Source of the DNA: Saccharopolyspora endophytica
GTDB lineage: Bacteria; Actinomycetota; Actinomycetes; Mycobacteriales; Pseudonocardiaceae
Length of the DNA stretch: 64,000 nucleotides
Assembly: GCF_018070075.1 (NCBI RefSeq)
Contig: NZ_JAGPXE010000002.1
Span: 496,001 to 560,000 of the forward strand
Reading direction: 5' to 3'
Position numbers and translations under genes: made by a program. The notes below the pieces were generated by a model that had not been told where the DNA came from, did not search any database, and was given only the letters and a program-made list of their open reading frames with translations. Of the stretch, positions 44,731 through 53,000 are shown in pieces (within the stretch, counting starts at the first letter, position 1; every line of letters starts with the position of its first letter).

Positions 44731-44932
44731 TGGGACAGGCTGCCGTCCGGAGGCTCGTGAAGTCGATATGAGGCCTGGTTTGGGACGGCTGGGACGGGTG
44801 TCCGCACACCCGTCCCAGCCGTCCCGCTGGGTGTCTTGCCTGGTCAAAGGCTACTTGTTCGCGTCCCGTCGCGTGGGACGGGTGCGGGCGTGGTTGTCAC
44901 AGTTGGGACGGGTTCGCGGCTGTCATGGGACG
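44731..44932. repeat. Iterated GGGACGG/CCGTCCC motifs, candidate transfer locus
   Basis: GGGACG-type heptamers occur repeatedly in both orientations: near 44732 (GGGACAGG), 44782, 44791, complementary copies at 44811 and 44819, then near 44862, 44876, 44905 and 44927. The region is non-coding and lies directly behind the 3' end of the FtsK/TraB-like gene. Streptomyces transfer loci (clt) are short repeat arrays near tra, so this is a candidate binding site for the translocase; this is inference. Confidence 0.5.
44782..44825. terminator. Perfect 20-base hairpin between convergent element genes
   Basis: A 20-base arm (44782-44801) and its exact complement (44806-44825) flank the loop CCGC. It lies between the convergent small-protein pair and the translocase gene and would be a strong bidirectional terminator, although no T-run follows. 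It also contains four copies of the GGGACGG motif, so it may have a second role in DNA transfer. Confidence 0.65.
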
Positions 44933-44933
44933 C

Positions 44934-47060
44934 CTATTCGCCTTCCTTCTCCTGGGCCGTGTGGGCCTCGTCCACTGCTTCCCGGAGGTCCGCGGTGTAG
45001 TAGCCGCGGACCTGGCGCACGGTGCCGTCTTCGGAAGCGACGCGGGCGCGTCTTGGCTGACAGCCGAGCTCGCCCATCTGCCGGCCGAACAAGGTCGGTT
45101 CGGTGTCGAGTGCGTCGATGAGCTCGGCAGTCGGTACGAAATCGCGCCGGTCGATGTCGTCTCCCAGGTAGTCGACGACCGACGACAGGGGCTCTGGCAG
45201 TGCTGAGCGGTCGTTCGGAACCTCGGAGCCGCTGCCGAGCGCCTTGGCCACTGCCGCTGGGTCGACTGCCCGTTGCAGGTCATCACCAGCGGCATGGCCG
45301 GTCAACGTTCCGGCTGCCTCACGCAGAGCTCTTCCGCGGCCGCAGATGGTTCGCCATTCCGGGTTCGGCATGAAGAACGTGCGGACCAACGTGGCGATGG
45401 TGTCCGCGCCGGTTTCGCTGTCCGGTCGCAAGATGCCGACTCCTTTGTGGCTCGGGAGCAGCGTCGAGGCATCGAAGCCCCGGGTGTTCATCTGCTCGCC
45501 GAGCACGATGTTGGAATCGCGCCAGTCCATGACCCGCAAGGCGAATCGCGAACCGAGCACCGCGCGCAGCCGGGACGGGATCGTGTTCGAGTCGGGGCGC
45601 TGGGTCGCGAGGATGACCACGATGCCAACGGCCGGACCTTTCCTCGTGAGGTAGGTCAGCAGGTCAGCGATGTAGGCGCCGATGGTGCTCTTCTTGCCGC
45701 CGATGTCTTCACGGGCAGGGTTCTCCAGGTACACCTGCACCTCGTCGATGATCACCGCCGTGATCGGCATGTCGAGGTCGGTGTCCCGGGAGATTGCCGG
45801 GGTGATCTTCGATTCCGGGCAGATGTCGTCATCAAGCCTGGACATCCGCGCGTAGCGGGATTGGACTTCTGCCACCAGCTCCACGAGGTGATTGCGAACG
45901 GCCTCGACGTGCTCGATCTCGTCACCGCACACGAACCGGTGCGCAACGGTCTCCGCAGCCTCCCAGTCCTTACCTCCCTTGCCGTCGAAGACGTACAGCC
46001 GTGCGTGCGGGTCGAGGATCAACCCTGCGGCGGGTAGTCGTGTCGAGAAGGTTTTGCCCTGCCGGGGAATCGCGCCCACCAGCAACGATGTCCACACGAG
46101 CTGCAGGTCGACGCGGCGGTTGCGAGCGTCGCGTCCGAACGGGATCGCTCGCCACGCGTCCCACTGCTCGACGTCGAGAAGCGGGAATCGCATCGGAGGC
46201 CCTGCGTACGGGTCGGCGTCGGCGACCCACAGGAAGACGCGACCGGCGTGCCCGCCGCGGCCTCGAACTCGTTCGATGATGAGCTGCAGCTCATCGACTG
46301 CAAGCGCTGATGCGAGCGCTTCCCTGTGCTTGATGACGTCCGCTGCCTTGCGCGTCGCCGGCAGGTCGACGGTGACCGCCCAGCCCGAGCCGTCGTGCGC
46401 AGCCCTTTCGACCAGGCACAGGGACTCGTCCTTGCCGATCAGCTTGGCATCGCGGAACGCTTCGACCAGGACTTGCGGATCCATCGTCCAGGTCAGACTG
46501 CGGGGGCCGGACAGCACGGGCTTCCGGCCCGGCGACCCCTCTTTGCGGCGTCCGAAGATTGCCAACGTTGCGGTCGTCAGGCCACCCGCAGCCCACATAG
46601 CTGGTGCGCCGTACAGGACGTATGCGACCACCACGACGGCGGCGGAAGCCAACGCGGCTGCTCCGGTCACCTTCCACCGGAACACGGTCAGCTCTCGGAT
46701 CTCGATGAACTTGTCCGCGAGCTTCTCGGACTGCTCCGCGGCGTCCCGGTAGTCGTGAACCCGGACCCACTGACGCCAGGCACGCACTGCGGCGACCGTC
46801 CCGCGGCCGACGCCGCTGACGAACCGCCACGGGAGGTGTACGACGAACAGGAGGAGATCCAGGAGGGCCTGCTTGGCGGCCTTCCGTGACTTCAGTGCGG
46901 TAGGCACGCGTGGTGAACGCTGCCACCAGTTCATGAACCGCTGCCATCGCGTCAGCTTCGGGATCGACGGCGGATCGTCCACGAGCTCGGCGTCGAAGAT
47001 CGCGGATTCGACTTCGCTCGATGGCCGTGGCACTGGGAGCGGCTCGCCCTGCTCGTTCAT
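44934..47060 (-). CDS. FtsK/SpoIIIE-type conjugative DNA translocase (TraB-like)
   Basis: A 708-residue protein, the key transfer protein of the element. Residues of about 60-180 contain hydrophobic segments for membrane anchoring (LLLFVVHLPWRFVSG; VTGAAALASAAVVVVAYVLYG). Walker A reads GAIPRQGKT near residue 333 and Walker B VIIDEVQVY near 437; ATQRPDSNTIPSRLRAVLG is a typical FtsK/Tra motif. In this group a hexameric pump moves double-stranded DNA into the recipient mycelium. The ATG overlaps the stop of the upstream membrane protein gene. The C-terminal part (about 610-708) has a winged-helix-like character that could recognise clt repeats. Confidence 0.92.
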   Translation of the reverse strand: MNEQGEPLPVPRPSSEVESAIFDAELVDDPPSIPKLTRWQRFMNWWQRSPRVPTALKSRKAAKQALLDLLLFVVHLPWRFVSGVGRGTVAAVRAWRQWVRVHDYRDAAEQSEKLADKFIEIRELTVFRWKVTGAAALASAAVVVVAYVLYGAPAMWAAGGLTTATLAIFGRRKEGSPGRKPVLSGPRSLTWTMDPQVLVEAFRDAKLIGKDESLCLVERAAHDGSGWAVTVDLPATRKAADVIKHREALASALAVDELQLIIERVRGRGGHAGRVFLWVADADPYAGPPMRFPLLDVEQWDAWRAIPFGRDARNRRVDLQLVWTSLLVGAIPRQGKTFSTRLPAAGLILDPHARLYVFDGKGGKDWEAAETVAHRFVCGDEIEHVEAVRNHLVELVAEVQSRYARMSRLDDDICPESKITPAISRDTDLDMPITAVIIDEVQVYLENPAREDIGGKKSTIGAYIADLLTYLTRKGPAVGIVVILATQRPDSNTIPSRLRAVLGSRFALRVMDWRDSNIVLGEQMNTRGFDASTLLPSHKGVGILRPDSETGADTIATLVRTFFMPNPEWRTICGRGRALREAAGTLTGHAAGDDLQRAVDPAAVAKALGSGSEVPNDRSALPEPLSSVVDYLGDDIDRRDFVPTAELIDALDTEPTLFGRQMGELGCQPRRARVASEDGTVRQVRGYYTADLREAVDEAHTAQEKEGE

Positions 47061-47785
47061 CGCGGATCACCTCCCTCGTTCACTTCAGATGCGAGTGCGG
47101 CGGCCAGCCGCGACGAGAGTCCACGCGAGCAGCCAGTTACCTCCCGAATCCACGAGGGCGACACCGTCACGTCCGGACTCCACGCGCTGCGCGCTCGCTC
47201 CAAGTACTCGTCGAACGACGTCCGTCGCTTGACGCTCGCTGAGCGAGCCGGCCGCTCGTGGTCATCGGGAGCGTTGTCAGGCGAGTCGACAGCTGCGTTC
47301 GTGAACGCTGTCCGGACGGCCTCGCTGAGCTTGTCCCGGAGATCCGTCACGGCCTCGGCGGCGACGAACACGACCAGCGGAGGAACGGAGTGCAGAACTA
47401 CCGAGTCGGCCTCGCCGGCCGCGTACGCCGCCCAGGTGTTCATGACGTACGTGGCCGCGAGCGTGAACCACTTCGCAGCACGCACCCAGCCGCCGGTGTG
47501 GATGCCGTACCTCGCGGTGACCTGCTCGGCGCGCAGGATCGCCAAGAGGACCAGCGACACCATCGGGTCGAGCAGCCACGCTGCCAGCCACACCAGCGAC
47601 CACGGTGGCGAGTCAGCGGCGGCGAACTGCTGGACGTTAGTCATCGTGAAGGCCAGGCCGAGCAGGATGCCCGTCCAGCACAACCGGTCGACCTGCTTGC
47701 GAACCTGTTCGACGTGCTCGGCCTCGGCCCGGGTGGGCGGCAGCTGCCGCCCACCCTCCGCCGGAGCCGGAACCTGCCCGATCAT
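47057..47785 (-). CDS. Multi-pass membrane protein of the element, DUF2637-like
   Basis: A 242-residue protein with four likely membrane helices between residues of about 30 and 150 (ILLGLAFTMTNVQQFAA, LVWLAAWLLDPMVSLVLLAIL, WFTLAATYVMNTWAAYAAG, VPPLVVFVAAEAV) and a charged cytoplasmic tail. The pattern is reminiscent of DUF2637 proteins and of spread (Spd) proteins that accompany TraB. The ATG at 47785 overlaps the previous stop, and the stop overlaps the translocase start (ATGA both sides), so it belongs to the transfer operon. A role in intramycelial spread is inferred. Confidence 0.75.
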   Translation of the reverse strand: MIGQVPAPAEGGRQLPPTRAEAEHVEQVRKQVDRLCWTGILLGLAFTMTNVQQFAAADSPPWSLVWLAAWLLDPMVSLVLLAILRAEQVTARYGIHTGGWVRAAKWFTLAATYVMNTWAAYAAGEADSVVLHSVPPLVVFVAAEAVTDLRDKLSEAVRTAFTNAAVDSPDNAPDDHERPARSASVKRRTSFDEYLERARSAWSPDVTVSPSWIREVTGCSRGLSSRLAAALASEVNEGGDPR

Positions 47786-48111
47786 CGCCGCCGACTCCTT
47801 CGCTGCGGAGTGTCGAGCGTGGTCACGGTCAGAGCTCGAGTGAGCGTGTACGACGCGAGCAGTGCCGGCACCGCGAGCACCGAGAGCAGCAGCGCTGTGT
47901 TGCCGGGATTCACTATTACGATCCACTGAACCCCGACGATGGTCGCCGCCGTCAGCAGCACCCGCCCGGTGAGCGACATCAGCCGGACTCCAGCCCGCGT
48001 CGCCTCGGAAGCTCGGTGCGCAGCGCGCGCACTCGCGCGCCACATGGCGAACAAGGCGACGACGATACCCAGGCCGATCAGCACTTCAACGGGTGTCAGT
48101 TGCACCATCAT
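47782..48111 (-). CDS. Small membrane protein of the transfer operon
   Basis: A 109-residue protein with three hydrophobic stretches (VLIGLGIVVALFAMW, VLLTAATIVGVQWIVIV, ALLLSVLAVPALLASYTL) and an arginine-rich C-terminus (QRRSRRR). No named family is recognised. It overlaps the WhiB gene upstream by 26 bases and the next membrane protein by four, so it is part of one operon with the translocase, and may be a spread-type accessory protein. Confidence 0.7.
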   Translation of the reverse strand: MMVQLTPVEVLIGLGIVVALFAMWRASARAAHRASEATRAGVRLMSLTGRVLLTAATIVGVQWIVIVNPGNTALLLSVLAVPALLASYTLTRALTVTTLDTPQRRSRRR

Positions 48112-48469
48112 CGCCGGTCACCTCCTCGTTGCTCTTTGGTCCGTGCTGTCGATGCGCCAACCAGATCGGGTAGAGCGCCCGTCGGTCCTGATCGGACATT
48201 GCTCCCCACACGCCGAGCGTTCGTCCGCCGTGCAAACGGAATTCGAGCTCCAGGCATGCGTCCTGGACGGTGCAGCCCGTGCACAGATCGGCCGCGAGCT
48301 GCCGATCCGGGTCCGCGCTCGCGGGTTCCGGCGGTTCCTCGCCTGTTGTGATCTGCATGCACCTGCCGTCGCGCACGACGACCTCGGCGAGCACATCGGT
48401 GGGGACGTGCCGCAAGCGATCCAGCTGTGCGGCGATGCGCTGGAGACGTTCGGTGTCGAGGTGGTTCAT
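48086..48469 (-). CDS. WhiB-family iron-sulphur regulator
   Basis: A 127-residue protein with the WhiB signature: a first Cys in GRCMQI near residue 37, then LCTGCTVQDACLE (C-x-x-C-x5-C, about 63-71) and GVWGAMSDQDR. These four cysteines hold a 4Fe-4S cluster in the family. The C-terminus is acidic rather than strongly basic, so DNA contact may need a partner sigma factor. It is coupled to the excisionase gene upstream (ATGA) and overlaps the membrane protein gene downstream, suggesting it regulates transfer functions of the element. Confidence 0.87.
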   Translation of the reverse strand: MNHLDTERLQRIAAQLDRLRHVPTDVLAEVVVRDGRCMQITTGEEPPEPASADPDRQLAADLCTGCTVQDACLELEFRLHGGRTLGVWGAMSDQDRRALYPIWLAHRQHGPKSNEEVTGDDGATDTR

Positions 48470-48741
48470 CGCGCACCACCCGTCAGCCGAGCGATCTCCT
48501 GAGCGGTGCGGTGCTCAGCGGCCATCTGGGCGACGTCAACGCAGCCACCCGAGGTGCTGGCCTCATTGGCGAGCTTGTCCACCGCTGCGGCGGGGACGAC
48601 GTAGCGGGTGCGGACCCGAACTGCGGGGAACGCACCTTCGCGGATGGCTCGGTAGAGGGTCGAGGGATTGCATCGCATGATCTGCGCGGCTTCACGGACC
48701 GTGTAGAAGGTCGGCCGCGCGTTTTCAGCGCTTGTTTCCAT
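48466..48741 (-). CDS. xis: Excisionase-like helix-turn-helix protein
   Basis: A 91-residue protein with an N-terminal MerR/Xis-type winged helix (FYTVREAAQIMRCNPSTLYRAI, around residues 12-33, and the wing GAFPAVRVRTRYVVP). Size and position in an integrase-bearing element suggest an excisionase directing the integrase to excise. Unusually it is not next to the integrase but starts the transfer operon 4 kb away. A simple transcriptional regulator is the alternative. Its promoter is divergent from the XRE gene at 48916. Confidence 0.75.
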   Translation of the reverse strand: METSAENARPTFYTVREAAQIMRCNPSTLYRAIREGAFPAVRVRTRYVVPAAAVDKLANEASTSGGCVDVAQMAAEHRTAQEIARLTGGAR

Positions 48742-48915
48742 GGCGGTATGCCCTTCGATTGAAGAGGTAAGAGATTGTTTCGGCGCATTTAAACGCCAAT
48801 TTCAGCGCTCAATTGCGCAGATTGGTCGAACCCCGGCGATTCGTGAGCCGGGTCTGTCTTTCGGATTCGCTATTGCGCGCTAATCTCGGCGCTGAGGCGG
48901 AGCGCGGAGGAACAC
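48742..48915. promoter_or_regulatory. Divergent promoter of transfer operon and XRE regulator
   Basis: AT-richer than its surroundings. Short symmetrical pieces include GGCG-CATTTAAA-CGCC (48782-48797) and two TTGCGC-containing stretches (near 48812 and 48872). These are candidate operators for the XRE repressor encoded on the right. Confidence 0.45.
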
Positions 48916-49299
48916 GTGACGGAAGACTGGGCTGCGGTCGCGCGCGCGATCAATCAGCGCACGAGCGAGCTGGGCATGCGTCAGCGGGAGCTGTCGCGGC
49001 GCTCGCACGTGTCGCAGGCGACGGTGCGCGAGTTGCAGCGCAACACGGTGCAGCGACGCCGCAGTGCGCGAACTTTGGAAGCGCTGTCGCTCGCGCTCGG
49101 CTGGCACCCGGAACATCTGTTGGCAGTGTTGGAGGGGCGTGAACCGCCCCTGGCCGGCGAGCCGGTGTTCAAAGAGGACGACGTGCCCTCCAGGCTCTCG
49201 GCCATCGAGCGTCAGCTCGGCCAGATCACCCGCCAACTCGACGAGATGAACGCCCGACTGCGCGCGGGAACCGGCAGTGACGGCGAGCGAGCGGGGTAG
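48916..49299 (+). CDS. XRE-family helix-turn-helix repressor
   Basis: A 127-residue regulator. The XRE fold is visible: RTSELGMRQRELSRRSHVSQATVRELQR covers about residues 15-42, with further helices to residue 75, and a probable coiled coil at the C-terminus (LSAIERQLGQITRQLDEMNARL, about 92-113) for dimerisation. The GTG follows GGAGGAACAC. It diverges from the excisionase-WhiB-tra operon and is the most likely repressor of that operon, comparable in role to KorSA or Pra-linked control in pSAM2-type elements (inference). Confidence 0.85.
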   Translation: MTEDWAAVARAINQRTSELGMRQRELSRRSHVSQATVRELQRNTVQRRRSARTLEALSLALGWHPEHLLAVLEGREPPLAGEPVFKEDDVPSRLSAIERQLGQITRQLDEMNARLRAGTGSDGERAG

Positions 49300-49476
49300 C
49301 CGGCTCTGGTCCTCGACGGCCCGCCGCAGTGGCGGGCTGGTGGTTGCGTTCGTGCTGCGCATGCCACCAAGAAACGGCATCCGCGGAAGTTTTTGCAGAT
49401 GGCGCGGGTTAACCGCGAATCCATTAACTGCAATTAACTTCGCAGGTCAGGGTCGTTATTCAAGGTGGGGGCGGTG

Positions 49477-50610
49477 ATGGAGGAGAAGCGACTTCAGGCG
49501 GTCCGCAAGCAGCTCGGTTACTCGGCCGAGGCTGTCATTCGCATGCTTCTCAAACGCGCCGACGCCCTCGGCGTCCCGGTGATGACGGCGGCGAGCCTGA
49601 AGACGAAGCTCTCCCGCTGGGAGAACGGGCACGAAGCCGTCAGCGAGACCTATCAGCGGCTGTTCCGCGACATCTACGGCCGCACCAACGAAGAACTCGG
49701 CTTTCCTCCGGAAGCCGAGGACAGCGACGCCGCGGAGCTGCGGTCGAGGCTGGCGATGGCGAAGACCGTGGATGCGGACACGGTCGAGGTCTTCCTGCGG
49801 CAGATCAACGATGCGAGGCACGTCGACCGCCGCTTCGGCGGGATCACACTGCTCGACCAGCTCCGCAGCACCATCAAGCAGGTCGAAGACCTGCTCAGCT
49901 ACAACACCATTGGCAGACAACGGGAAAGGCTTGCCGGTGCGCTCACCGAGGCATCCACATTGGCGGGCTGGGAAGCACTGGACCGGAACGCCCTCGGGCA
50001 GGCGTGGGAGCACTACGAACGCGCAAAATCAGCGGCCCGAGAGGCCATGGCTCCGGCCCTGCTGGCACACGCCGCGGCGGAGCAGGCGTTCGTCCTGATC
50101 GACGTCGGAGAGACCGCCTCAGCCGTCGAACAGCTCGCGTACGCCTGTGAGGTCGCGGAGGGGGCGGCACCGCCGCTGCTGCGAGCGTGGCTGTCCGCAG
50201 CTCACGGAGAGGGACTGGCCGCCGTTGGCGACCGCGACGGTGCGTTGCGGGCGTTCGACGTGGCAGACGCGTTGTTGCCTTCCGAGCCGGTCGACGCCGC
50301 GCTGCCGTTCCTGTTCCTAGGCGGCTCGCACCTCGACCGCTGGCGCGGCAACGCCCTGAGCAAGCTAGGCGAGCCAGAGGCGATCGACCAGCTCGTCGAA
50401 GCGCTACCGCGCGTACCTGCGCAGTTCGTGCGGGCGCGCACAGGGCTTCTCGTCGACCTGGCACTGGCGTTCGCTGCCGCCGGAGACCGCGACGCCGCGC
50501 TTGACCACTCCAGGCAAGCGCGACGTCTGGCTTCTCAGATCAAGTCAGACCGACACCTACGCCGGCTCGGCGGGTTGATCTTGCCCGGTTCCACCGAGGG
50601 TGTTGCGTGA
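49477..50610 (+). CDS. HTH/TPR-type regulator of the mobile element (right copy)
   Basis: A 377-residue paralogue of the protein at 42879-44018. The N-terminal region contains a helix-turn-helix-like part (VMTAASLKTKLSRWENGHEAV near residues 34-54), followed by TPR-like repeats (QAWEHYERAKSAAREAM, AAEQAFVLIDVGET, HLDRWRGNALSKLGEPEA). ATG at 49477 is preferred; GTG 12 bases upstream is possible. Its last 54 bases overlap the convergent Nudix gene end. The upstream gap has GGTTAACC in AT-rich surroundings, a possible operator. Confidence 0.8.
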   Translation: MEEKRLQAVRKQLGYSAEAVIRMLLKRADALGVPVMTAASLKTKLSRWENGHEAVSETYQRLFRDIYGRTNEELGFPPEAEDSDAAELRSRLAMAKTVDADTVEVFLRQINDARHVDRRFGGITLLDQLRSTIKQVEDLLSYNTIGRQRERLAGALTEASTLAGWEALDRNALGQAWEHYERAKSAAREAMAPALLAHAAAEQAFVLIDVGETASAVEQLAYACEVAEGAAPPLLRAWLSAAHGEGLAAVGDRDGALRAFDVADALLPSEPVDAALPFLFLGGSHLDRWRGNALSKLGEPEAIDQLVEALPRVPAQFVRARTGLLVDLALAFAAAGDRDAALDHSRQARRLASQIKSDRHLRRLGGLILPGSTEGVA

Positions 50611-51144
50611 AGCGAGGAAGTACAGCAGCGCCACCAGGGTTCCCGAACCGAGCAGCTCCTGCCGCTGCGCCAGTTCGGTAACCCGAGATAGCGGAACCCA
50701 CTCGACCTGGCCGACTTCCTCGGTGTCGGTCGGATCGCCGACGTGCTTCGCCCCACGCCACAAGTAGACGTCCACCGGGGCGGTGACCTGTCCAGGCAGA
50801 GGCTCGAAGGTCACCAGGTGCTGACCCTCGCCGACCGGCTCCCAACCGCTCTCCTCAGCGGCTTCGCGAGCGGCGGTTCCAGCTGAGTCGTCACCGTCGT
50901 CGACCAAGCCACCAAGCAGCTCGTAACCCCACTGCTGGGTCGGGAACCGGTAGCGCCACAGCATCAGTGCCCGGTCCTGCTCGTCCACGATCAGAGCGAT
51001 CGCGATCCGAGCCAGGTGAACGACGTGGTACTCCCACCGCTCACCGTTCGGCGCCTCCACGTCAGCCAACCCCAACCGAACCCACCGGTTGTCGTAGACC
51101 AGCCGCTCCCCGTACGTCTTCCATGCTCCGCGCTCAGTGCTCAC
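50557..51144 (-). CDS. Nudix hydrolase (Pif-like candidate)
   Basis: A 195-residue Nudix protein, ADP-ribose pyrophosphatase-like in layout (NRWVRLGLADVEAPNGERWEYHVV at 20-45; ELLGGLVDDGDD; REAAEESGW). The Nudix box is present, but the first box Glu is Asp (GGLVDDGDD) while the REAAEES core is intact. Known context: Pif of pSAM2 is a Nudix protein that gives the host immunity against a second incoming element. The place inside an AICE-like element makes a similar role possible. GTG at 51144 chosen by similarity. It overlaps the convergent regulator gene by 54 bases. Confidence 0.85.
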   Translation of the reverse strand: MSTERGAWKTYGERLVYDNRWVRLGLADVEAPNGERWEYHVVHLARIAIALIVDEQDRALMLWRYRFPTQQWGYELLGGLVDDGDDSAGTAAREAAEESGWEPVGEGQHLVTFEPLPGQVTAPVDVYLWRGAKHVGDPTDTEEVGQVEWVPLSRVTELAQRQELLGSGTLVALLYFLASRNTLGGTGQDQPAEPA

Positions 51145-51251
51145 AAGTGTGGAGGGTACTGGTAGCTGGACGAGGAGCCGACTGTTGGAGATGACACGTT
51201 GGCCGACAAAAGCCAGAGCGGTCACCAAGCTTTAGATATGCGTTTTTATAG

Positions 51252-52877
51252 TTACTCCTCGGCTGCAACCTTATACCACACCCCGCTAGCAGAATCGGTG
51301 CCATGGCTGTCGCATGCCAATCGTTCCTCTTTCCAATTTAAAGGCCAAACGCGTTTCGTTTCGACCGTCGAATCTACGCGAACTGCTGCCCCGGAGAAGT
51401 CGGCAGGTATACGCAGTCTATATCCTAGTCCTTGGGCGAAGATTGCGTCGCCATAAAACTGGGAATCGGCGAATATCACAGGTTTGCGCATCGCAAAAGA
51501 GAACGACTGGCCAGGTCCGAAGTCAGTAAATTCTGCTGCGGCGAAGAATTTCGATTCAGAAAAGTTTGGCGCGTGCGAAAAGGTGGCATTTTTGAATGAA
51601 ACGCTCTTCTTATAAGTGGTCCCCCTGAAAGAGAATTCGGCATGCTCGCTTGCGTCTCCTCCGAGGCTAAGTTCTCCGCCAAAGCGGGACTTTTCGAAGC
51701 TCGTCTCCCCTGAGAATTCTACTCCTTCGAAATCCGCCCCCCTGGCTAGCCATGCGTTGTCAAAATTGACAGCTTCTTCCTTGAATTCTGCAAAAGAGAA
51801 CGAGGCTGGGCTGGAAAACGTGGCGTTAGCGAAGGAAGTGTGCCCATAGAATCTCGCCTGGGAAAATTGGCCAACGTTGATGTTCGCGCCCTTTGGTAGC
51901 GTGAAATCAAACAAAGTTGCGCCACGTAAGTCGATGTCGATGCCGGGCCAGTAATCTGCCGCTAGATGGCCAGGATTTGCTTCGTTCGATAGATGTCGAG
52001 TTAGAATTTGCTGAGCAGCCAGGCGCACATGCAGTTCTTGCTCCTTCTCGGCCTCTGTTGTGCTTTCGCTAGGCGATTCTTCTGGCTGCGTCTCCTTGTC
52101 TTCCTGTAGGGATTCTATTTCGTCGTTACTGACACCGTATAGGAGTACATTGCTTGTTGACGGTGGGGTAAAGGGTATTCGAAGGTATGCGCAAAGAACA
52201 TTAATGACTGTCTGTCGCTGGTTCGTATTAGTTTGGGCGAGTTGCTCAAGGGCATAGAGTGCCCCGAGGCGCACGGGTGCCTTCTCGTGGCCGAGTTGCT
52301 CAACGGATTGTACGTATAACTCGTTTGCCCGCTGTTGTGCTGAATCAGACTCAGTGTGAGTTTGTGCGTGTTCAGCGAGCCATTGCCGTCGCGCGTTTAG
52401 CATAAGTGCGACAGCGCCACCCGTTCCTGCGCCAATTGTTAATGCTGTCCGTATTGCCTCAATGCGTGCAGAAGATGAATCGTTTGCTTTTGCTGCAATC
52501 TCGAGAAGCCAATTAAATGCCAGCCACGTGATAAGCGAGATCGCGACTATTGCGATCGCGACAAGCTGCCATCGTAAAGGGCGAATTTGCGGCGCTTCGG
52601 CCCTAGTCTGCCTCGTGTTTGATAGGCCAAGTGTGATCCTAAGGCCACGGAGTAATCTGACTGCAAGTAATAGAACCAATCCAAATACTGAAACGAGCGC
52701 TGGAAAAGTAAACAGGCCCCAGGATTTGAGAACTTCAAAGGCCCACTTTATGGGTTTGAATAGGGCGGGCGGCGCCCAGGCTTGTAGTCCGGCCGCCAAA
52801 GCAACGCTGCCAGCAATTCCAAGTTGTATTTCGTAGTGCTTCCATGATGCCCAGACGGGGCGCGATTCGCCTGCCAC
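51252..52877 (-). CDS. Membrane-anchored pentapeptide-repeat protein in AT-richer DNA
   Basis: A 541-residue protein. The N-terminal 180 residues hold three or four hydrophobic segments (for example FPALVSVFGLVLLLAVRLL and LVAIAIVAISLITWLAFNWLL), followed by a helical part (VEQLGHEKAPVRLGALYALEQLA) and, from about residue 300, a right-handed beta-helix of degenerate pentapeptide repeats of the A-x-F-x-x kind (ANATFSSPASFSFAEF, ADFEGVEFSGETSFEKSRF). The DNA is visibly AT-richer than the rest of the window with AT-ending codons, a mark of recent transfer. Related proteins occur across actinomycete genomes with no defined job. It is probably element cargo. Confidence 0.82.
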   Translation of the reverse strand: MAGESRPVWASWKHYEIQLGIAGSVALAAGLQAWAPPALFKPIKWAFEVLKSWGLFTFPALVSVFGLVLLLAVRLLRGLRITLGLSNTRQTRAEAPQIRPLRWQLVAIAIVAISLITWLAFNWLLEIAAKANDSSSARIEAIRTALTIGAGTGGAVALMLNARRQWLAEHAQTHTESDSAQQRANELYVQSVEQLGHEKAPVRLGALYALEQLAQTNTNQRQTVINVLCAYLRIPFTPPSTSNVLLYGVSNDEIESLQEDKETQPEESPSESTTEAEKEQELHVRLAAQQILTRHLSNEANPGHLAADYWPGIDIDLRGATLFDFTLPKGANINVGQFSQARFYGHTSFANATFSSPASFSFAEFKEEAVNFDNAWLARGADFEGVEFSGETSFEKSRFGGELSLGGDASEHAEFSFRGTTYKKSVSFKNATFSHAPNFSESKFFAAAEFTDFGPGQSFSFAMRKPVIFADSQFYGDAIFAQGLGYRLRIPADFSGAAVRVDSTVETKRVWPLNWKEERLACDSHGTDSASGVWYKVAAEE

Positions 52878-53000
52878 AGAGGGGTATCTAAGCAGATGAT
52901 GACGTGGCCAGGTTTCGATTTGCCTAAGTCTTCACCCTGGTAGACGAGTTCCGAGGTCAAAGGTCGACCTTCCAAGTTGCGTGTGAGTTGTGTCCACTCC

